Shown: one piece after another, positions 17,116-25,520 of the stretch
Layout: each line of letters starts with the position of its first letter
Position numbering within the stretch: position 1 is the first letter of the stretch
Assembly (NCBI RefSeq): GCF_004168625.1
Contig: NZ_SDWW01000015.1
Coordinates: 19,354-83,353, forward strand
DNA from: Pengzhenrongella frigida
Lineage (GTDB): Bacteria > Actinomycetota > Actinomycetes > Actinomycetales > Cellulomonadaceae
DNA: 64,000 bases
Direction: 5' to 3'
Position numbers and translations under genes: made by a program
The notes under the pieces: generated by a model
Seen by the model: only the letters and a program-made list of their open reading frames with translations
Databases searched by the model: none
Told to the model about the DNA's origin: nothing

Positions 17116-17943
17116 ATGACGGATACGCAGCGGCCGCCACGGCTACCGGCCCGACGCAAGGACGAGCTGGCCGCCGCGGTCATCAGGACGGGTGAGGTCA
17201 CGGTCAGTGATCTCGCCGAGCAGTTCGGCGTCTCGGTGGACACAGTGCGGCGAGACCTCGACGAGCTGGCCGCGGACGGTGTCATCAAGCGCACGCACGG
17301 GGGCGCGGTCCGCAACACCCTGCCGTCGCGTACGGAGACCCCGATCCCGGATCGTATGCATCTCCACGGCGCGGCCAAGCGCCGGATGGGCGCGCTCGCC
17401 GCGTCCCTCATCGAGGACGGCCAGACCATCGTGATCAATGGCGGCACCACCACGCTCGCGGTCCTGCCGCACCTCGCGGGGCGGCGCAACCTCACCGTCG
17501 TGACCAACAACCTGCTGGCCCCCGTCGAGGTCCCGATGCAGTGCGCTCGCGACGTGTACCTGCTCGGGGGAAACGTGCGGGTCGGCTCTCAGGTCACGGT
17601 GGGCCCGGTGGAGTTTCCCGGGACCGACGGCGGCCGCTCCCACCGGATCCAGGCCGACGTCGCGCTGATCAGCGTGGGCGGGGTCGCTCCGGAGATGGGG
17701 TACTCGACCTCCAACCTGCACGAGGCGCGGATGATGCTCGAGATGATGCGCGCGGCGCGACGCGTCGTCGTGCTCGCCGACAGCTCCAAGCTCGGCCGGA
17801 GCAGCTTCGCCCAGGTGGCGGAGCTCGAGGCCGCCGACGTCCTGGTCACCAGCGAGCCGGTCGCGGAGCGCCTCGGTGAGCTGCTGGCCGCAGCTCAGGT
17901 GACCGTCCTGGTAGCAGGGGAGACGAACGGGAACGGGTCGTGA
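17116..17943 (+). CDS. DeoR/GlpR-family transcriptional repressor
   Basis: A 275-residue DNA-binding regulator. The N-terminal winged helix-turn-helix spans about 14-65, with VSDLAEQFGVSVDTVRRDL as the recognition region and VIKRTHGGA as the wing. The C-terminal DeoRC sugar-phosphate sensor domain includes INGGTTTLAVLPHL and VLADSSKLGRSSF. Family members bind phosphorylated sugars and control sugar catabolic genes. The ATG follows GAGGAAG. The stop overlaps the epimerase GTG (GTGA). Likely targets are manA and the sugar operon at 19.4 kb. Confidence 0.95.
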   Translation: MTDTQRPPRLPARRKDELAAAVIRTGEVTVSDLAEQFGVSVDTVRRDLDELAADGVIKRTHGGAVRNTLPSRTETPIPDRMHLHGAAKRRMGALAASLIEDGQTIVINGGTTTLAVLPHLAGRRNLTVVTNNLLAPVEVPMQCARDVYLLGGNVRVGSQVTVGPVEFPGTDGGRSHRIQADVALISVGGVAPEMGYSTSNLHEARMMLEMMRAARRVVVLADSSKLGRSSFAQVAELEAADVLVTSEPVAERLGELLAAAQVTVLVAGETNGNGS

Positions 17944-18935
17944 CCGGGCAGCGCGTGACGCCGGGGATGTTCGGGGACGAGCCGACGGTCGTCCTGGAGC
18001 TCGCGACGGCTCGTCTGGAGGTAGCGCTTCGCGGCGCCACCGTCCTGCGCTGGGTCGTTGACCTGGGCGACGGCCCGGTGGACCTGCTCGACGGCTATCG
18101 AACGGCCGAGGAGCTCCGGTCCCAGGCGGGGATCAGGAACGGCATCATGGCCCCGTTCTGCGACCGGGTCACCGACGCTCGATACACCTTCGACGGCGTC
18201 GAGCACGACCTCCGGCCCGGCCAGGCGGATCGCCTCGTCTATCACGGTCTGGTCCGGTCGATGCCTTTCGTGCTCGGAGCCGTCACGCAGGACGCGGACG
18301 CCGTCGCTGCGACGTTCGGGTGCCAGGGCCTGGTGACCTCGCCGCAACCGGGCTACCCGTTCGCGATCGAGGTCGAGGTCACCTACCGGCTGGGCACCGC
18401 GTCCCTCGCGGTCGAGATCGCCGGGCACAACCGGGGGAGCGGCTCGGCCCCGTTCGCGGCCGGCTGGCACCCGTACTTCCGGTTCCCCGGGGCGGACACC
18501 ATCGCGGGGCTCGACCTGCAGATCAGCTCCGATGTGCGGGTCGAGACGGATCCGGGCCTCATCCCGCTCCCCGGCGCCGGGGCGTACACCGGGATCGAAC
18601 CGGGGGCCGCCCGCTGGGAGCCGATCGGCGAGGCCGTCCTCGACGTCGGGTACGTCGCGGGCGGGCGCCATGCCGAGCCCACCGTCCTGCGGGATAGCGC
18701 CAGCGGTCTGCAGCTCGCCCTCACGCAGGACAGGGGTCTGGTGCACCTGTTCACGGGGGACACCCTCGACCGCGACCGGCGCGCCTCGATCGCTGTCGAG
18801 CCCGTGGAGACCATGACCGACGCGTTCAACCGGCCGGACTGCGCGACCGCGATCCGCCTGCTCCCCGGCGACCGACGGGCCTTTCGCGCGTCGGTGGCGC
18901 TCTCCCGGCTGAGCGACCCGGACCAGCAGGCCTGA
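17940..18935 (+). CDS. Aldose 1-epimerase-family protein
   Basis: A 331-residue galactose-mutarotase-fold enzyme that interconverts alpha and beta anomers of aldoses. Motifs include RNGIMAPFCDRV near 60, the His of YHGLVRSMPF near 101, and GWHPYFRFPG near 178-187 with the second His. The C-terminal acidic catalytic residue should lie in SIAVEPVETMTDAFN. It is translationally coupled to the DeoR regulator through a GTGA overlap, so its substrate is probably the sugar sensed by that regulator or imported by the ABC system downstream. Confidence 0.88.
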   Translation: MTGQRVTPGMFGDEPTVVLELATARLEVALRGATVLRWVVDLGDGPVDLLDGYRTAEELRSQAGIRNGIMAPFCDRVTDARYTFDGVEHDLRPGQADRLVYHGLVRSMPFVLGAVTQDADAVAATFGCQGLVTSPQPGYPFAIEVEVTYRLGTASLAVEIAGHNRGSGSAPFAAGWHPYFRFPGADTIAGLDLQISSDVRVETDPGLIPLPGAGAYTGIEPGAARWEPIGEAVLDVGYVAGGRHAEPTVLRDSASGLQLALTQDRGLVHLFTGDTLDRDRRASIAVEPVETMTDAFNRPDCATAIRLLPGDRRAFRASVALSRLSDPDQQA

Positions 18936-19019
18936 CCCCGCTCGTCCCCGGACCCCGCTCGTCCCAGGACCAGCTCTCCCCAGGGCCCAGCTCTCCCCAG
19001 GACCCAGTTCACCCCTGGA
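18936..19019 (+). repeat. Five 16-17 bp tandem repeats after the epimerase stop
   Basis: Five degenerate units start directly at the base after the TGA. The first two share CCCCGCTCGTCCC(C/A)GGA and the next two share CCAGCTCTCCCCAGG; the last is CCCAGTTCACCCCTGGA. They belong to the post-stop repeat series of this window. Confidence 0.75.
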
Positions 19020-19336
19020 CACGGTCAGAACTGCGCCCCGCCTTCCGGATCGGATGCGGTTCCTTGCGCGAACGATGCAACTCCCGCAGGTTCGAGGTGC
19101 GCGGCCCGCTGCGAGGACTGGACACCCGCGTCGCACCGCGACGGCGTTTCCGGCGGTGCCTCTCGTCGACCCAATGGTTCAAGCCCCCCACGATCTCGGC
19201 GCTTCTCGACCCTCTCACCTGCGGATATAGGTACGACCAACGTCGGGCCACGCCGCCACGTCCGGGCAGATCAGGTCAGGCCCGCCGGGGTGTCGGGCCT
19301 GTCTCGAGCCGGAATGGGCAGGTCCCTCCTGGGCGC
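19020..19336. other. Gene-free stretch before the sugar ABC operon
   Basis: No credible coding region. A hairpin with an 8-bp stem (19277-19284 with 19294-19301) may stop transcripts from upstream. The 15-mer at 19215-19229 (CTCACCTGCGGATAT) also occurs at 9282-9296 behind tRNA-Thr, which is probably chance. Confidence 0.55.
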
Positions 19337-19366
19337 TTGACGTTCGCAGGATCGTGCTACTAACAT
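19337..19366 (+). promoter_or_regulatory. Promoter of the sugar ABC operon
   Basis: TTGACG (19337-19342) and TAACAT (19361-19366) are separated by 18 bp, about 65 bp upstream of the binding-protein ATG. An overlapping TACTAA (19358-19363) is an alternative -10. Confidence 0.6.
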
Positions 19367-19411
19367 GCGAGAACGTGCAATAAGCCGCAGAGAGCCGCAC
19401 GTTACGGCATG
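19364..19411 (+). promoter_or_regulatory. Inverted repeat at the sugar operon promoter
   Basis: Arms 19364-19378 and 19397-19411 pair at 12 of 15 positions (CATGC/GCATG and AACGTGC/GCACGTT around a 3-base mismatch). The left arm overlaps the -10, so it can be an operator or a leader hairpin. Confidence 0.5.
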
Positions 19412-19430
19412 TCCCGAAACTAGGAGAATC

Positions 19431-20729
19431 ATGAGCAGAGCAGCTCACGCCGGACGAGGAGTCCTTCCCCTTCTTGGCGCAGCGACAGCGATGATGCTGG
19501 TCGCTGGATGCAGTGGATCCGCAGATGATGCGACAACCGACACCACCTCCGGCGACGAAGATGTGACGCTGGAGTTCGCCCAGTGGTGGGAGCCAGAACT
19601 TCCGGACGGTTCGCTCCGGGGACTGATGGACGAGTTCGAGGCCGCGAACCCCGGAATCACCGTCGAGCTCCTCAGCGGTCCGTACGCCTCGACCAAGGAG
19701 CAGGTCGTCGCGGGCTCCGCCGCAGGCACCATGTCTGACGTCGTCGGCCTCGACGGCGCCTGGGTCAGCGACTTCGCGAAGCAGGGTTCCCTCGCTGACC
19801 TGTCCACGCTGATGAGCGACGCCGGGTACGACGAGAGCCAGCTGGCCAGCCAGATCCAGATCGACGGCTCCACCTACATGATCCCCGTCGTCAACTTCGT
19901 CTACCCGATGTTCACCAACTCGGACCTGCTCACGCAGGCCGGCGTGGCCGCACCCCCGACCAACCGCACGGAGTTCGCCGCCGCGGCCGAGGCCATCAGC
20001 GCCTTGGACGAGACCACCGCCGGCTGGGTCCTCCCGCTGTCCCTCGAGGCTCCGAACGGCATCCAGAACGACGTGATGTCGTGGGTCTGGTCGTCCGGCG
20101 GGAGCATGCTGAAGGACGGGCAGCCCGACCTGACGAACGACGACGTGACGAGCGCCGTCGAGTACATCAAGGGCCTGTGGGACGCGGGCGTCGTCGCCCC
20201 CGGAGCTCTCACCATGAAGGAGCAGGACAAGGTCGAGGAGTTCACCAACGGCCGGGTCGGCATGATGATCGACTCGCTCGCCCACATCAACCTCATCCGG
20301 GAGAACAACCCGGACCTCAACTTCGGCATCTCGGCGCTTCCCGCCGAGGACGGGTTCGAGGGCGAGCGGGGAATCCCGTACGCGTCCTGGGGCATCGGTG
20401 TCGCGGAGAACTCCGAGCACCAGGCCGAGGCCTGGAAGCTGGTCGACTTCCTGATGAGCGAGAAGACGAACGCGGAGCTGTCCTCGGTCGCCTTCGCCTT
20501 CCCGGGCAACACCACCGCCGTGCCCGACTTCGTCGAGGAGGACGAGCTCTTCAAGACGGCCTTCGACATCTACCAGAGCGGCTTCCCGGCCAACGAGTTC
20601 ACCGGCCTGCCGGTGGCCGAGCAGCTCATGCGCCTGTTCGACGAGCAGTTCCAGCTGATGCTGGAAGGCGACCAGAGCGTCGACGAGATGCTGGCGAAGA
20701 CCCAAGAGGCGTGGCTGGCTGAGTTCTAG
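19431..20729 (+). CDS. Sugar ABC transporter substrate-binding lipoprotein
   Basis: Extracellular solute-binding protein family 1, 432 residues from the ATG at 19431, which follows TAGGAGAATC. The lipoprotein signal ends MLVAGC (Cys near 25). The mature part starts VTLEFAQWWEPE and includes the family pattern LMDEFEAANPGITVELLSGPY. It delivers a mono- or oligosaccharide to the two permeases. The ATPase of this importer is not in the window, so a shared MsiK-type ATPase encoded elsewhere is expected. A 14-bp hairpin separates it from the first permease gene. Confidence 0.93.
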   Translation: MSRAAHAGRGVLPLLGAATAMMLVAGCSGSADDATTDTTSGDEDVTLEFAQWWEPELPDGSLRGLMDEFEAANPGITVELLSGPYASTKEQVVAGSAAGTMSDVVGLDGAWVSDFAKQGSLADLSTLMSDAGYDESQLASQIQIDGSTYMIPVVNFVYPMFTNSDLLTQAGVAAPPTNRTEFAAAAEAISALDETTAGWVLPLSLEAPNGIQNDVMSWVWSSGGSMLKDGQPDLTNDDVTSAVEYIKGLWDAGVVAPGALTMKEQDKVEEFTNGRVGMMIDSLAHINLIRENNPDLNFGISALPAEDGFEGERGIPYASWGIGVAENSEHQAEAWKLVDFLMSEKTNAELSSVAFAFPGNTTAVPDFVEEDELFKTAFDIYQSGFPANEFTGLPVAEQLMRLFDEQFQLMLEGDQSVDEMLAKTQEAWLAEF

Positions 20730-20754
20730 GTCACCCACCCGCAGTTTCGTGTCG

Positions 20755-20788
20755 GGCCGCGCCACGGCTCCTTCGCCGTGGCGCGGCC
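20755..20788 (+). promoter_or_regulatory. Intercistronic hairpin between binding protein and permease
   Basis: A perfect 14-bp stem (20755-20768 with 20775-20788) with a 6-nt loop lies 25 bp after the binding-protein stop and just before the AAGGAGG of the permease. It can stabilise the upstream message or partly terminate transcription, giving more binding protein than permease. Confidence 0.75.
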
Positions 20789-20810
20789 GACCCTCAAGGA
20801 GGCTCGCGCC

Positions 20811-21761
20811 GTGACCCCAGTACTCGTCGATCCCGCAACGCGACGCGGTCCTGCCACTTCGCCTCAGCGGCGTGGCAATCCATGGTCGCTGTTCAAACGG
20901 AAGCTCGCGCCGTACGGATTCATCTCCCCGACCGGCATTCTGATGTTCATCCTGACGCTCATCCCGATCGTCATGGTGATCAGCTACTCGGTCATGGACA
21001 ACGTGATCGTCAACAAGTCCCCAGAGTTCGTGGGGTTCGACAACTACATCGAGGTGCTCACCGACCGCGTCTTCTACACCGCCGTCGGGAACACGTTGTT
21101 CTTCACCGGGGTGAGCGTCGTCGCCCACCTCGTGCTCGGCCTCTCGTTCGCGATGCTGCTGAACACGAGGTTGCTGGGCACGATGACCAAGGCGCTGTTC
21201 CGGGTGGTGTACATCCTCCCGTGGCTGTTCACCGTGGCCATCATCGCCGTCCTGTGGCGGCTCATGCTCAGCCCGAACGGCATCGTCAACTACCTGCTGA
21301 TCAGCGGTGGACTGATCGATACCGGGGTCGAGTGGCTGTCCTCGCGGGACACCGCGCTGCCGGCGGTCACCTTCATCAACATCTGGGCGGGCTACCCGTT
21401 CTACATGATCAGTCTCCTGGCCGGCCTGCAGGGAATCCCGCGTGATCTCTACGAAGCGGCGACGGTGGACGGGGCGAACAGCTTCAAGCAGTTCCTCAAC
21501 GTCACGCTGCCCCAACTCAAACCCATCATCATCGCCATGGCGATGCTCGACGTCATCTGGACCACCCAGCAGTTCGCGCTGATCTGGATGACGACCGGCG
21601 GTGGCCCCATCAATGTCACCGAGATGCTGAGCACCTACACCTACAAGCTGGCCTTCAGTCGCTACGAGTTCTCTGTGGCCTCAGCCAGTGCGGTCATCAT
21701 CCTCCTCTTCTCGATGGTCCTGTCGTTCTTCTACGTCCGGCACCAGAAATCGCGGGACTGA
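20811..21761 (+). CDS. Sugar ABC transporter permease (MalF type)
   Basis: Inner membrane permease, 316 residues from the GTG at 20811, chosen because AAGGAGG is at 20796-20802; the open frame begins at 20778. Six or so membrane segments are visible, the first being GILMFILTLIPIVMVISYSV. The EAA loop that contacts the ATPase reads YEAATVDGANSFKQFLNVTLP. It pairs with the next gene's product to form the channel. Confidence 0.93.
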   Translation: MTPVLVDPATRRGPATSPQRRGNPWSLFKRKLAPYGFISPTGILMFILTLIPIVMVISYSVMDNVIVNKSPEFVGFDNYIEVLTDRVFYTAVGNTLFFTGVSVVAHLVLGLSFAMLLNTRLLGTMTKALFRVVYILPWLFTVAIIAVLWRLMLSPNGIVNYLLISGGLIDTGVEWLSSRDTALPAVTFINIWAGYPFYMISLLAGLQGIPRDLYEAATVDGANSFKQFLNVTLPQLKPIIIAMAMLDVIWTTQQFALIWMTTGGGPINVTEMLSTYTYKLAFSRYEFSVASASAVIILLFSMVLSFFYVRHQKSRD

Positions 21762-21762
21762 C

Positions 21763-22608
21763 ATGAGAACAACTAAGCAGAAGAAGCTCCTAGCGCAGAA
21801 GATCGGCATCATCTTCCCCCTGCTCCTCGGGGCTTTGTTCGCCGGGTTCCCGGTGTTCTGGATGCTCGTGAGCTCGTTTAAGTCGAACTCCGAGATCTTC
21901 GAGTACCCACCGAGGATCATCACGGAGAACTTCTCCTTCGATGCCTATGCGACGATCCTGGGCGACCCGGTCAAGGTGCGGTTCTTCATCAACAGCTACG
22001 TGGTCTCGCTGTCGGTCACCATGCTCACGCTGATCGTCGCCATCCTGGCGGCCTACGCGTTCAGCCGATATGAGTTCCGCTTCAAGAACCCGCTCAACAT
22101 GATCATCGTGAGCGTGCAGGCGGTTCCGCCGATCACGCTGCTCATCCCGTACTTCGGGCTGATGGTCACGCTGCGCCTGTACAACACCTACTGGGCGTTG
22201 ATCCTGACCTACATGGTGTTCACCCTGCCCTACGCGATCATCATGATGACGGGCTATTTCAACACCCTGCCGAAAGAACTCGATGAAGCCGTCAAGCTTG
22301 ATGGCGGGAACGCGATCACCGCGCTGTGGCGGGTGCTGGTGCCCATTTCTATCCCGGGCATCGTCTCGATCGGCATCTACACCTTCATGATCGCCTGGAA
22401 CGAGTATCTGTTCGCGCTCACCCTCACGCGGACGGAGGATATGCGAACCGTCCCCATCGGTATTCAGCTGCTCATGGGTCAGCACTCGTACGAGTGGAAC
22501 GAGATGATGGCGATGAGCATTCTCGGGTGTATTCCGGTGCTCCTCCTCTTCCTGTTCTTCCAGCGCTACTTCATCGGCGGCCTGACCGGCGGATCGGTCA
22601 AGGGCTAG
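21763..22608 (+). CDS. Sugar ABC transporter permease (MalG type)
   Basis: Second permease of the carbohydrate importer, 281 residues, from the ATG one base after the previous stop. It has six hydrophobic segments and the EAA loop LDEAVKLDGGNAITALWRVLVPI. The C-terminus FFQRYFIGGLTGGSVKG is typical of MalG-type permeases. The frame is open upstream to 21688 but that part overlaps the first permease. Confidence 0.94.
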   Translation: MRTTKQKKLLAQKIGIIFPLLLGALFAGFPVFWMLVSSFKSNSEIFEYPPRIITENFSFDAYATILGDPVKVRFFINSYVVSLSVTMLTLIVAILAAYAFSRYEFRFKNPLNMIIVSVQAVPPITLLIPYFGLMVTLRLYNTYWALILTYMVFTLPYAIIMMTGYFNTLPKELDEAVKLDGGNAITALWRVLVPISIPGIVSIGIYTFMIAWNEYLFALTLTRTEDMRTVPIGIQLLMGQHSYEWNEMMAMSILGCIPVLLLFLFFQRYFIGGLTGGSVKG

Positions 22609-22661
22609 TCGTCCCCCCCAGTTTCCTCGTCAGTTCAACCAACCTCAGGAGATATCCCGCA

Positions 22662-23522
22662 ATGTTGATGAATGGTAAAGACCTGCTCGCTGTGGCGCAC
22701 GCGAACAACTTCGCGGTCCCGGCATTCAACGTCAGCGACTACGCGATGATGAACGGCATCTTCGAGATCAGCGAAGAGCTGAACAGCCCGGTGATCATCG
22801 CGATCCACCCGGACGAGCTGAGCCACATCGGCGTCGACATGCTGCCGGCGATCATCTCCCGCGCGCACCGCTCCTCGGTTCCCGTCACGATCCACCTGGA
22901 CCACGGCGGCACCTACGAGCAGGTGCTGGTCGCCATCCAGAGCGGCTTCACCTCCGTGATGATCGACGGCTCGACGCTGCCGTTCGAGGAGAACATCGCC
23001 ATCACCAAGCGGGTCGTCGACGCCGCCCACGCCGTGGGCCTGTCCGTCGAGGGCGAGCTCGGGACGATCGGCAAGACCGACAACGAGGCCGAGGACGGCA
23101 CGGCGACGATCATCTACACCGATCCGGACGACGCGGTGAAGTTCATCGAGGCCACCGGGGTCGACAGCCTCGCCATCGCGATCGGCACCTGCCACGGCAT
23201 CTACCCCCCGAGCATGAAGGCGGAGCTCAAGCTCGACCTGCTGCAGCAGATCAAGGCGAAGGTCGGCATCCCGCTGGTGCTGCACGGTGGCTCGAACAAC
23301 CCGGATGACGAGATCGCCAAGTCGGTGACGCTCGGCATCAACAAGATCAACATCTCGAGCGACATCAAGGTGACCTACCACCTCAAGATGCGCGAGGTCA
23401 TGGCCGACGTCAGCCTGCGCGAGCCGAACACCATCCAGCCGCCGTGCATCGCGGCGATGAAGGTCACTGCGGCCGAGAAGATCGAGCTGTTCGCTGCGAC
23501 CGGAAAGGCTTCGCTCTACTGA
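22662..23522 (+). CDS. Class II ketose-bisphosphate aldolase (GatY/KbaY/Fba type)
   Basis: Zinc-dependent aldolase, 286 residues, splitting fructose or tagatose 1,6-bisphosphate into DHAP and glyceraldehyde 3-phosphate. Metal and catalytic residues are visible: Asp80-His81 in HLDHGGT, Glu132 in EGELGTIG, His178 in TCHGIY and His208 in LHGGSNNP. The ATG at 22662 follows AGGAGA; the open frame extends to 22326 over the permease. Its place between a sugar importer and a sugar kinase suggests a dedicated pathway rather than central glycolysis. Fructose- versus tagatose-bisphosphate preference cannot be read from the sequence. Confidence 0.92.
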   Translation: MLMNGKDLLAVAHANNFAVPAFNVSDYAMMNGIFEISEELNSPVIIAIHPDELSHIGVDMLPAIISRAHRSSVPVTIHLDHGGTYEQVLVAIQSGFTSVMIDGSTLPFEENIAITKRVVDAAHAVGLSVEGELGTIGKTDNEAEDGTATIIYTDPDDAVKFIEATGVDSLAIAIGTCHGIYPPSMKAELKLDLLQQIKAKVGIPLVLHGGSNNPDDEIAKSVTLGINKINISSDIKVTYHLKMREVMADVSLREPNTIQPPCIAAMKVTAAEKIELFAATGKASLY

Positions 23523-23538
23523 GCGATCTGACGACTTC

Positions 23539-24753
23539 ATGACTGAGAAACTGGTACTGGGCCTCGGTGGCACGGTCGACTACGAGATCGGGTGGGACTC
23601 TTCGGTGATCGAGGGGCTCATCACGCACTACTCGATCGGTGCGTCGGAGCTGACCACGTCGATCGCGATCGACAGCGAGCGGGACCTGGTCGTCTCGTTG
23701 CTCGGCTTCATGAAGGACGGTGTCGGAGGAGAGCGGTTCGTCGCCTCCTCCGACATCGTCGAGCAGTTCGCTTCACGGTTCGACAAGCGGATCACGCTCG
23801 GCGGTACGCCGGTCCGGGCGGCGATGGCGATGAGTGCCCTCGGGATCACCTGCACGGTTCATCTGGTGAGCATCGACGACCACGTGCGCCGGCTGCTGCC
23901 GCCCGACTGCGCGTACATCAGCAGCGCGGTGCGGGACACGACGGACCCGCACCTCATCGTGCAGTTCGGGCAGGGGGCGCACGTGAGGTCCGGCGACATC
24001 GACCTGACGGCGCCGCACCCGAACCGGATCATCTACACGAACGACCCGCCCAACCGGGAGCTGGTCCTGAGCGACGAGCTGGGCGAGGTGCTGCAAGCGG
24101 CGGAGGTCTTCATGATCTCCGGGTTCAACGTCATCCAGAACGCGGCCGTGCTCGACGAACGCCTGCGCACCCTCAAGACGCACATGCGCGGGCTGCCCCC
24201 GCACGCCGTCGTCTACTACGAGGACGCGGGGTTCCATGTGCCGGCCCTGAGCCAGCGGGTCCGCGACGCGCTCCTGGACGTCATCGATGTCTACAGCCTG
24301 AACGAGGAGGAGATGCAGGCCTACGTGGGTCGGCCGCTCGATCTCCTCGACGTGGACGAGATGGTGCGGGCCCTCGGTGAGCTGCACGCGGCCATCCCGG
24401 CGAAGGTGCTCGTCGTCCACACCAAGTACTGGTCCCTCGCCTGGGGGGACGGTGCCGGCGCGTTCGAGGCGAGCCTGCGCGGCGGCATCACGATGGCCAG
24501 CACCCGCTACCGCACCGGGGACGGTTTCACCGAACGCGACTACCTCGACGTGAGCCACCTGCCGGTGAACCCGCACGGCGCGGCGTTCGCGGAGAGCATC
24601 GAGGGCGCGGTGGGGAGCGCCGTCTGCTGCGTCCCCGCGTTCGTGGTCGACGTCGAGCACCCGACCACCATCGGTCTCGGTGACACGTTCGCCGGCGGGT
24701 TCATCGCCGCCCTGGCGCGCTCTGGGCTACCGCAACGTCCCTTGGTCCCCTAG
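23539..24753 (+). CDS. ADP-dependent-type sugar kinase (ADP-PFK/glucokinase family)
   Basis: A 404-residue ribokinase-superfamily kinase that fits the ADP-dependent phosphofructokinase/glucokinase family better than PfkB. It has GLGGTVDYEI at 8-17, a sugar-binding loop LGGTPVRAAMAMSALG at 87-102, the magnesium motif NEEE at 255-258, VVHTKYWSLAWG at 292-303, and the catalytic GLGDTFAGGF at 379-388 (Asp382). Archaeal members use ADP as phosphate donor. The HXE motif found in some members reads YYE here (226-228). It would supply the bisphosphate for the adjacent aldolase. The start ATG is 16 bp after the aldolase stop with only a weak ribosome-binding site. Confidence 0.75.
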   Translation: MTEKLVLGLGGTVDYEIGWDSSVIEGLITHYSIGASELTTSIAIDSERDLVVSLLGFMKDGVGGERFVASSDIVEQFASRFDKRITLGGTPVRAAMAMSALGITCTVHLVSIDDHVRRLLPPDCAYISSAVRDTTDPHLIVQFGQGAHVRSGDIDLTAPHPNRIIYTNDPPNRELVLSDELGEVLQAAEVFMISGFNVIQNAAVLDERLRTLKTHMRGLPPHAVVYYEDAGFHVPALSQRVRDALLDVIDVYSLNEEEMQAYVGRPLDLLDVDEMVRALGELHAAIPAKVLVVHTKYWSLAWGDGAGAFEASLRGGITMASTRYRTGDGFTERDYLDVSHLPVNPHGAAFAESIEGAVGSAVCCVPAFVVDVEHPTTIGLGDTFAGGFIAALARSGLPQRPLVP

Positions 24754-24771
24754 CGTCGGAGGTACGGGTCC

Positions 24772-24799
24772 GTCTGGATCGACTGCCCTCGCTCCAGAC
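24772..24799 (+). terminator. Possible terminator of the sugar operon
   Basis: GTCTGGA (24772-24778) pairs perfectly with TCCAGAC (24793-24799) across a 14-nt loop, 18 bp after the kinase stop. The stem is short and there is no T-run, so this is tentative. Confidence 0.4.
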
Positions 24800-24819
24800 C
24801 AGATTGCGAGGAGTGCGCC

Positions 24820-25107
24820 ATGGTTCACACCTGGAACGTCAAGATCTTTCTCGCCGACGCCGGCGCCGACGAGGTCCGGTTCGCCGAGGAGACGACGACC
24901 GCCCATGCGGTCCTGTCGACCTCGAGCGGGACGAGCCTGGAGGGCTTCGGACGCGCTCGGCGCAACCCGAGCGACCCCAGCATCCCCGAGATCGGTGAGG
25001 AGCTCGCGGCCGCTCGCGCGCTGCGAGACCTGGCCGACCGGCTGCTCAAGGCGACCTCGGACGACATCGCGCAGATCGAGCACCACAAGGTGCATGTGCA
25101 CGGGTGA
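24820..25107 (+). CDS. DUF1876 domain protein
   Basis: A 95-residue actinobacterial protein of the DUF1876 family. Recognisable features are HTWNVKIFLADA at the start, the central GFGRARRNPSDPSIPEIGEE and a C-terminal helix with ALRDLADRLL. The biochemical role is unknown; the family has been likened to dsRNA-binding folds. It stands alone between the sugar operon and a convergent small membrane gene. Confidence 0.85.
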   Translation: MVHTWNVKIFLADAGADEVRFAEETTTAHAVLSTSSGTSLEGFGRARRNPSDPSIPEIGEELAAARALRDLADRLLKATSDDIAQIEHHKVHVHG

Positions 25108-25116
25108 CCCATCCGG

Positions 25117-25338
25117 TCACGGGTGCGGGCGGCGGCCCCGGAGGAAGTAGGCGATCGGGCCGACGTAGTTGACGCCGATGGCGAGCGCCCAGAGTGCCTT
25201 GCGCCCGTTGACCTGGTTGTCCGGCCGCCTCGCCAGGTCGGCCCAGGCGGCCGCAGCCAGGGCGAACTGCACGACCGCCCCCAGGCTGACCACCGACCGC
25301 TGTCGCGGGTTCAGGTCGCTCCACTGCCGCTTTCCCAT
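25117..25338 (-). CDS. Small PLDc_N-domain membrane protein
   Basis: A 73-residue membrane protein with the phospholipase-D N-terminal (PLDc_N) signature: a first hydrophobic segment around 17-33, then DNQVNGRKALWALAIGV and NYVGPIAYFLRGRR. The ATG at 25338 is preceded by GGAGGAGACGGCG. Function unknown; such proteins are common single genes in actinobacteria. Confidence 0.8.
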   Translation of the reverse strand: MGKRQWSDLNPRQRSVVSLGAVVQFALAAAAWADLARRPDNQVNGRKALWALAIGVNYVGPIAYFLRGRRPHP

Positions 25339-25520
25339 CGCCGTCTCCTCCGTCGCGCCATCACGTGCCCCCATCCTGGTCCCGGTGCGAGCCCGTCCCC
25401 AGGGGCGAACGGCCCGGGTGCCCGTCGCGGCGGGTCCTTCGCCCCTGGCCCGGGCCGGTGCGCGCGAGCATGCTTGAGGTCTCGACCACCGAGGTCTCGA
25501 CCACACCTGGGGGGCTCACC

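Noticed and set aside
9282..19229. The 15-mer CTCACCTGCGGATAT at 9282-9296 and 19215-19229 as attachment sites of an island
   Set aside because: A single shared 15-mer is about what chance allows in 64 kb. There is no integrase, and the first copy lies in a terminator rather than the tRNA end.
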